64,000 nt of DNA, from positions 44,025-108,024 of the forward strand of contig NZ_LT962469.1 of NCBI RefSeq assembly GCF_900215725.1, written 5' to 3'. Within the stretch, counting starts at the first letter, position 1; each line of letters begins with the position of its first letter. Positions 58,956-64,000 of this stretch are shown here, in pieces. The notes below the pieces were generated by a model that saw nothing but the letters and a program-made list of their open reading frames with translations, did not search any database and was not told the DNA's origin. Made by a program: the position numbers and the translations under genes. This DNA is from Ezakiella peruensis (GTDB lineage: Bacteria; Bacillota; Clostridia; Tissierellales; Peptoniphilaceae).

Positions 58956-59582
58956 ATGAAAGGCATTATGGGTAAAAAACTCGGCATGACACAAGTATTC
59001 GGACCAACAGGCGAACTTGTGGCCGTAACTGTTGTTGAAGCAACACCAAACGTTGTTGTTCAAAAGAAGACAGTTGAAAAGGAAGGATACAATTCAGTTC
59101 AACTTGGATTTGATCCTATTAGAGAAAAATTGGCTAACAAACCAGCTCAAGGTCATTTTAAAAAGGCTGGCGTTAAACCAATGCGTTATTTAAAAGAATT
59201 AAGAGATTCTTCTCTCCAAGATTTAGAACTTGGAAGCGAAGTAAAGGTTGATATTTTTGAAGAAGGTAATTTTGTAGACGTTATTGGTACTTCTAAAGGT
59301 AAGGGAACTCTTGGTGTTGTTCAAAGACACGGTTTCCAAAGAGGTCGTATGAGTCACGGTTCAAAATTCCACAGAAGACCAGGCGGTCTATCAGCTGCTA
59401 CTTATCCAGGACGTGTTTTTAAAGGTCACAGAATGATGGGTAAGACTGGTCACGAACAAGTAACTGTACAAAATCTTGAACTTATTAGAGTGGATGCAGA
59501 CAAGAATTTACTTTTAATTAAAGGTGCTATTCCTGGTCCAAAGAACTCTATGGTTCTTGTAAAGAGTGCACATAAGAAATAA
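58956..59582 (+). CDS. rplC: 50S ribosomal protein L3
   Basis: 208 residues beginning MKGIMGKKLGMTQVF, with the conserved loop RMSHGSKFHRRPGGLSA that reaches towards the peptidyl transferase centre. GGAGG precedes the ATG. Confidence 0.97.
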   Translation: MKGIMGKKLGMTQVFGPTGELVAVTVVEATPNVVVQKKTVEKEGYNSVQLGFDPIREKLANKPAQGHFKKAGVKPMRYLKELRDSSLQDLELGSEVKVDIFEEGNFVDVIGTSKGKGTLGVVQRHGFQRGRMSHGSKFHRRPGGLSAATYPGRVFKGHRMMGKTGHEQVTVQNLELIRVDADKNLLLIKGAIPGPKNSMVLVKSAHKK

Positions 59583-59593
59583 AGGAGGACGAG

Positions 59594-60214
59594 ATGCCTA
59601 AGATTAAAGTTTTAAATATGAAGGGTGAAGAAATTAAAGAAATCGATCTTCCGGAAGAACTTTTTGCTGCAACGATTAGCGAAGCCTCTGTTCACCAAGC
59701 TGTTGTTAATCAATTAGCAAATAAACGTCAAGGTACACAAAGCGCAAAAACTCGTGCAGAGGTTAGAGGCGGCGGAAGAAAGCCATGGAGACAAAAGGGT
59801 ACTGGTCGTGCTAGACAAGGTTCTATCAGATCACCTCAATGGAAGGGTGGCGGTGTTGTATTTGCACCAAAGCCAAGAGATTACTCCTACAAGCTTCCTA
59901 GATCAACTAGACAAGCTGCTTTAAGATCAGTTTTGACAAGCAAGTTTGAAGAAGGCAAGTTGGTAGTTGTTGATAATATTACTTTTGACGCTCCAAAGAC
60001 CAAGGATATGGTTAGCTTCATTTCAAATGTTGGTGCAGTTAAGCCACTTATTGTAACTGAAAAGGTTGACAAGAATGTTTACATTTCAGCTAGAAATTTA
60101 CAAAAGACAGCAGTAACTTTCGCAGATCTTATCAATGTATATGACATCTTAAAGCACGATACACTTGTTGTAAGTGAAGCTGCTTTAGCAAGGATTGAGG
60201 AGGTATTTATATAA
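59594..60214 (+). CDS. rplD: 50S ribosomal protein L4
   Basis: 206 residues. The extended loop [20 protein letters not shown] lines the exit tunnel. In some bacteria L4 represses this operon through its leader. AAGGAGG precedes the ATG, and the last base is shared with the rplW start. Confidence 0.97.
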   Translation: MPKIKVLNMKGEEIKEIDLPEELFAATISEASVHQAVVNQLANKRQGTQSAKTRAEVRGGGRKPWRQKGTGRARQGSIRSPQWKGGGVVFAPKPRDYSYKLPRSTRQAALRSVLTSKFEEGKLVVVDNITFDAPKTKDMVSFISNVGAVKPLIVTEKVDKNVYISARNLQKTAVTFADLINVYDILKHDTLVVSEAALARIEEVFI

Positions 60215-60504
60215 TGAATGCTTACGATATAATTATCCGTCCTATCGTCACAGAAAAATCTATGGATGATATGGATGAAAGAAAATACACTTTTAAGGTT
60301 AAGAAAAATTCAAACAAGACCGAAGTTAAAAAGGCTGTTGAAGAAATTTTCGACGTTGAAGTTGAAAAGGTTAACATTGTTAAGATGCCTGGCAAAAAGA
60401 AACGTCAAGGTATGATCGAAGGTAGAACATCTGACTGGAAGAAAGCTATTGTTAAGCTTAAAGAAGGTTCAAAGCAAATTGAGTTCTTCGAAGGTCTAGA
60501 ATAG
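60214..60504 (+). CDS. rplW: 50S ribosomal protein L23
   Basis: 96 residues beginning [20 protein letters not shown]. Docks SRP and trigger factor at the tunnel exit. It overlaps rplD by one base; the GGAGG lies inside rplD. Confidence 0.96.
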   Translation: MNAYDIIIRPIVTEKSMDDMDERKYTFKVKKNSNKTEVKKAVEEIFDVEVEKVNIVKMPGKKKRQGMIEGRTSDWKKAIVKLKEGSKQIEFFEGLE

Positions 60505-60514
60505 GAGGCTAAAG

Positions 60515-61345
60515 ATGGCGATTAAAGGATTTAAGCCAGTAACCCCTGGTAGACGTCACATGACGGTTTCAACTTTTGAGGAAATTACAAAGACAAGTCC
60601 TGAAAAGAGCTTGCTTGTAAGTCTTCCAAAAAATGCTGGAAGAAACTCAAGAGGTATGATTACTATGCGTCACAGAGGTGGCGGGGCTAAAAAGAAATAT
60701 AGAATCATCGATTTCAAGAGAGATAAAGACGGTATCGAAGGCGTAGTAAACGCTATCGAATACGATCCAAATAGAAGTGCAAACATTGCTCTTATTTTCT
60801 ATCGTGATGGTGAAAAGAGATACATTCTTCATCCAGATGGATTAAAGGTTGGCGATGTTATCGTTTCAGGTGAAGGTGCTGATATCAAGGTTGGTAATGC
60901 TCTTAAATTAAAGGACATTCCAGTTGGTACAGTTGTTCACAACGTTGAGTTAAAACCTGGCAAGGGCGGACAACTTGCTCGTTCAGCAGGTATCTCAGCT
61001 CAGCTTATGGGTAAGGAAGGCAAATACGCTATCCTCAGATTACCTTCAGGCGAAATGAGAATGGTTTTACTTGAATGTAAGGCTACAATTGGTGAAGTTG
61101 GCAACTCAATTCACGAACTTATCACTATTGGTAAGGCTGGTAGAAGCCGTTACTTGGGTAGACGTCCACACGTAAGAGGTTCAGCTATGAACCCTGTTGA
61201 CCACCCTCACGGTGGTGGTGAAGGTAGAGCACCAGTTGGTCGTCCATCACCAATGACTCCATGGGGCAAGAAGAGCCGCGGAGTTAAGACACGTAAGAAG
61301 AATAACAAGTCTAATGAATTAATTATTAGAAGAAGAACCAAGTAA
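60515..61345 (+). CDS. rplB: 50S ribosomal protein L2
   Basis: 276 residues. The conserved C-terminal [20 protein letters not shown] with the functionally key His is intact, as is [15 protein letters not shown]. Needed for subunit joining and peptidyl transfer. Confidence 0.97.
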   Translation: MAIKGFKPVTPGRRHMTVSTFEEITKTSPEKSLLVSLPKNAGRNSRGMITMRHRGGGAKKKYRIIDFKRDKDGIEGVVNAIEYDPNRSANIALIFYRDGEKRYILHPDGLKVGDVIVSGEGADIKVGNALKLKDIPVGTVVHNVELKPGKGGQLARSAGISAQLMGKEGKYAILRLPSGEMRMVLLECKATIGEVGNSIHELITIGKAGRSRYLGRRPHVRGSAMNPVDHPHGGGEGRAPVGRPSPMTPWGKKSRGVKTRKKNNKSNELIIRRRTK

Positions 61346-61356
61346 GGAGGAATAAT

Positions 61357-61638
61357 TTGAGTAGATCAATTAAAAAAGGGCCTTTCGTAGATGATCATCT
61401 GATGAAAAAGATTGAAGCATTAAACGAAGCTAATGAGAAAAAAGTTATTAAAACATGGTCTAGAAGATCAACTATATTCCCTGAATTTGTAGGCCACACA
61501 ATTGCTGTTCATGATGGCAGAAAACACGTTCCTGTATATATTACAGAAGATATGGTTGGCCACAAACTTGGCGAATTTGTTTTGACAAGAACCTTTAAGG
61601 GTCATGGCGGAAAAGACGCTAAAGCGGTAAGTAAGTAG
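61357..61638 (+). CDS. rpsS: 30S ribosomal protein S19
   Basis: 93 residues from a TTG start behind AAGGAGG ([15 protein letters not shown]). The core [20 protein letters not shown] is typical. Confidence 0.96.
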   Translation: MSRSIKKGPFVDDHLMKKIEALNEANEKKVIKTWSRRSTIFPEFVGHTIAVHDGRKHVPVYITEDMVGHKLGEFVLTRTFKGHGGKDAKAVSK

Positions 61639-61651
61639 GTAGGGGGAAGTT

Positions 61652-61984
61652 ATGGAAACAAGAGCAATTGCAAAATATGTTAGAATTGCCCCAAGAAAAG
61701 TTCACTTTATTTGTGACGAAATCAGAGGCAAGCAAGTTGATGACGCGTTAGCTTTCCTAATGTTTACACCTAAAAAGGGTGCACGCATTCTATCGGATGT
61801 TTTAAAATCCGCAGTGGCTAATGCTGAACATAACAACAATGCTGATAGATCGAAATTATATGTCAAAGACGCTTATGCAAACGACGGTCCAAGAATGAAG
61901 AGATATCGTCCAAAGGCTAAGGGTATGGCATATCCAATTTTAAAACGTACTAGTCACATCGGCGTAGTAGTCGAAGAAAGATAA
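61652..61984 (+). CDS. rplV: 50S ribosomal protein L22
   Basis: 110 residues. The beta-hairpin [20 protein letters not shown], which lines the exit tunnel and is the site of macrolide-resistance changes, looks wild type. Confidence 0.96.
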   Translation: METRAIAKYVRIAPRKVHFICDEIRGKQVDDALAFLMFTPKKGARILSDVLKSAVANAEHNNNADRSKLYVKDAYANDGPRMKRYRPKAKGMAYPILKRTSHIGVVVEER

Positions 61985-61994
61985 GGAGAGTGTT

Positions 61995-62714
61995 ATGGGT
62001 CAAAAAGTAAATCCACATGGCTTAAGAGTTGGCGTTATTAAAGACTGGGATTCCACATGGTTTGCGAATAAAAAAGACTTTTCTGATCTTTTGGTAGAAG
62101 ACTACAATATCAGAAATTTCATTAAAAAAGAGCTATATCAAGCTGGAATTTCAAAGGTTAACATCGAACGCGCAGCCGGTAAGGTTAAAGTTTCAATCTA
62201 CACACAAAAGCCAGGTGTAGTTATCGGTAGAGGCGGCGAAGGTGTTGAAGCCCTACGCGCTAAATTAAGCAAGATGACAGGTAAGGACGTTGTAGTAAAC
62301 GTTGAAGAAATAAAAAATCCTGATGTTGATGCACAACTTGTTGCAGAAAACATTGCAGGTGCGCTAGAAAGACGTATCGCATTCCGTCGTGCTATGAAAT
62401 CAGCAATTCAAAGATCAATGAGAGCGGGTGCACTTGGTATTAAAACCCAAGTTTCAGGTCGTCTAGGAGGAGCAGATATCGCAAGAGCTGAAGGTTATAG
62501 TGAGGGTACAATTCCTCTACAAACTTTAAGAGCTGATATCGATTATGGTTTTGCAGAAGCAAACACAACTTATGGTAAGATTGGTGTTAAGGTTTGGATC
62601 TACAAAGGTGAAGTTCTAAACGGTGTTTTACCAGAAATCGAACCTCCACGCGATGATAGAAAGAGAAGAAGAAGAAAAAGATTTGTCAAGGGACAAGCCG
62701 GACAATCTAAGTAA
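61995..62714 (+). CDS. rpsC: 30S ribosomal protein S3
   Basis: 239 residues. KH domain [18 protein letters not shown] and C-terminal domain [20 protein letters not shown] are intact, followed by a basic tail ([15 protein letters not shown]). Part of the mRNA entry site. Confidence 0.96.
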   Translation: MGQKVNPHGLRVGVIKDWDSTWFANKKDFSDLLVEDYNIRNFIKKELYQAGISKVNIERAAGKVKVSIYTQKPGVVIGRGGEGVEALRAKLSKMTGKDVVVNVEEIKNPDVDAQLVAENIAGALERRIAFRRAMKSAIQRSMRAGALGIKTQVSGRLGGADIARAEGYSEGTIPLQTLRADIDYGFAEANTTYGKIGVKVWIYKGEVLNGVLPEIEPPRDDRKRRRRKRFVKGQAGQSK

Positions 62715-62730
62715 GTAGGAGGAAATAATT

Positions 62731-63174
62731 ATGTTGATGCCTAAAAGAGTAAAAAGAAGAAGAGTCCACCGTGGCAGAATGAAAGGTAGTGCTCAAAGAG
62801 GTAACACCATCACTTATGGTGAATATGCCCTCCAAGCATTAGAGCCAGCATGGATTACCTCCAATCAAATAGAAGCCGCACGTCGTGCTATGACAAGATC
62901 AGTTAAACGTGGCGGTAGTATCTGGATTAAGATTTTCCCAGACAAACCTGTATCACAAAAACCTGCTGAAACTCGTATGGGTTCAGGTAAAGGTGCTCCA
63001 GAGTACTGGGTAGCTGTAGTTAAACCAGGTAGAGTTATGTTTGAAATGGGTGGAGTAAGTGAAGAAGACGCAAGAGAAGCTATGAGACTTGCTGCTCACA
63101 AGCTACCAATTAAGACAAGATTTATCAGTAGAGATAATTTTGAACCAAAGGCAGGTGTTGGTAATGAAAATTAA
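62731..63174 (+). CDS. rplP: 50S ribosomal protein L16
   Basis: 147 residues, [20 protein letters not shown], with [26 protein letters not shown] precedes ATG 62731. Its 3' end overlaps rpmC by 11 nt. Confidence 0.96.
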   Translation: MLMPKRVKRRRVHRGRMKGSAQRGNTITYGEYALQALEPAWITSNQIEAARRAMTRSVKRGGSIWIKIFPDKPVSQKPAETRMGSGKGAPEYWVAVVKPGRVMFEMGGVSEEDAREAMRLAAHKLPIKTRFISRDNFEPKAGVGNEN

Positions 63175-63370
63175 AGAAATACGCCAACTATCAGATGCAG
63201 AACTTGTAGCAAGACAAAAAGATCTTAAAGCAGAGCTTTTCAATCTTCGCTTCCAAGCAGCCACTGGTAGTTTAGATAATCCTTTAAGAATAAGAACAGT
63301 TAGAAGAGAAATTGCAAAGGTTAAAACCATTGAGCAAGAAAGAGCTCTAGGTATCAGGAAGGAGGCATAA
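63164..63370 (+). CDS. rpmC: 50S ribosomal protein L29
   Basis: 68 residues from [23 protein letters not shown] 63164 gives the normal family length; longer in-frame starts would add a non-homologous extension inside rplP. Confidence 0.95.
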   Translation: MKIKEIRQLSDAELVARQKDLKAELFNLRFQAATGSLDNPLRIRTVRREIAKVKTIEQERALGIRKEA

Positions 63371-63627
63371 TGATGGAAAGAAATTTAAGAAAGTCAAGAG
63401 TTGGCATCGTTACAAGCGATAAAATGGACAAGACTATTTCCGTTAAGATTGAAACAAAGGTAGCCCACCCTGTATACAAGAAGAGAATTAATCGTACAAC
63501 AGTTTTTAAGGCACATGATGAAAACAACGAAGCTAAAATTGGAGATAAGGTAAAGATTACCGAAACAAGACCTCTAAGCCGTGATAAAAGATGGAGACTC
63601 GTTGAAATTATCGAGCGTGCTAAGTAA
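63370..63627 (+). CDS. rpsQ: 30S ribosomal protein S17
   Basis: 85 residues with [20 protein letters not shown] and [21 protein letters not shown] precedes the ATG, which overlaps the rpmC stop codon. Confidence 0.96.
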   Translation: MMERNLRKSRVGIVTSDKMDKTISVKIETKVAHPVYKKRINRTTVFKAHDENNEAKIGDKVKITETRPLSRDKRWRLVEIIERAK

Positions 63628-63639
63628 AAGGAGGATTAT

Positions 63640-64000
63640 ATGATACAACAAGAAAGCCGCATGAGAGTTGCTGACAACTCCGGGGCAAAAGAAGTCCTCG
63701 TTATCAAAGTTCTAGGTGGTTCAAAGAAGAGAATCGCTAAGGTTGGGGACGTAGTAGTTGTTGCTGTTAAAAGTGCAACACCCGGCGGAGTTGTTAAAAA
63801 AGGAGACGTTCAAAAGGCTGTTATAGTTAGGACAACTTATCCACTATCACGTCCTGATGGCTCATATATCTCCTTTGATGACAATGCATGCGTTATTATA
63901 AAAGATGACAAGAATCCGGTTGGAACCCGTATATTCGGACCTGTTACCAGAGAGTTAAGAGCTGGCGGTTATATGAAGATCGTAAGTCTTGCTCCTGAGG
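63640..64000 (+). CDS. rplN: 50S ribosomal protein L14 (3' end cut by the window)
   Basis: About 120 of the expected 122 residues are visible: [43 protein letters not shown] and MKIVSLAPE at the window edge. AAGGAGG precedes ATG 63640. The operon continues beyond the window. Confidence 0.95.
   Translation, partial: MIQQESRMRVADNSGAKEVLVIKVLGGSKKRIAKVGDVVVVAVKSATPGGVVKKGDVQKAVIVRTTYPLSRPDGSYISFDDNACVIIKDDKNPVGTRIFGPVTRELRAGGYMKIVSLAPE

Overview
The window looks like chromosome from a low-GC Gram-positive anaerobe (Bacillota). A Tissierellia/Peptoniphilaceae-type anaerobic coccus fits best: an SLH surface protein, a Zn-type S18, a CBS/DRTGG family II pyrophosphatase, DUF1659/DUF2922 pairs and the S10 ribosomal operon are all present. 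The genus is an inference. Genes and promoters are conventional: strong AGGAGG ribosome-binding sites and TTGACA/TATAAT promoters.

Layout. 0.2-4.3 kb: a large SF1 helicase with a decayed nuclease tail. 4.3-6.9 kb: a REP-associated tyrosine transposase (RAYT) inside a dense field of palindromic repeats. 7.1-12.7 kb: an SLH surface protein, a membrane protein and a sigma factor. 12.9-14.5 kb: an AbiE-type toxin-antitoxin pair flanked by two copies of one palindrome. 14.7-18.7 kb: small DUF proteins, a flavin oxidoreductase, a HerA-like ATPase and a peroxiredoxin. 18.7-22.4 kb: repeat-rich DNA with a candidate type I toxin peptide, an amidohydrolase and a 496-bp mini-IS3 that split a REP. 22.4-25.4 kb: murC and guaA. 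25.4-35.8 kb: an integrated element at the guaA 3' end with MerR, XRE, xis/int, VirE-type helicase, MobC and a defence cargo (XRE, C5 methylase, HpaII-type nuclease, fused AAA-DUF4435 PARIS-like protein). 36.5-37.5 kb: rpsF-ssb-rpsR. 37.6-45.2 kb: TPR and M50 proteins, a MocR regulator and its divergent membrane operon, a G5/3D cell-wall protein and a CBS-PPase. 45.4-57.4 kb: an envelope cluster with three tandem propeller lipoproteins, a double-thioredoxin lipoprotein, two FtsX-like permeases, two ABC exporters and a DUF4300 lipoprotein. 58.4-64 kb: the S10 operon from rpsJ into rplN, which the window cuts.

The most unusual content is non-coding. At least 20 short hairpins share a GTAG (or GTAA) head and a TTTAT-type loop, but use about nine different, fully compensated stem sequences. 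They lie in the loops of longer inverted repeats and inside about 150-180-nt branched elements that reuse constant joints (CCCAAGAG ... CGATTGG) around exchangeable hairpins. A RAYT, the enzyme class known to act on GTAG-headed REPs in other bacteria, is encoded in the middle of one cluster. One REP is translated in frame inside the sigma factor gene, and one is split by a mini-IS with a 5-bp target duplication. I read this as a REP/RAYT system in a Gram-positive host with recursive, modular palindromes.

Other candidates worth testing are the HpaII R-M plus PARIS-like pair on a mobilizable element that has lost its relaxase, a toxin mRNA whose 5' leader and 3' UTR are complementary, an ABC exporter gene with a four-codon leader peptide and a start-site-sequestering hairpin, and the tandem propeller/FtsX cluster.
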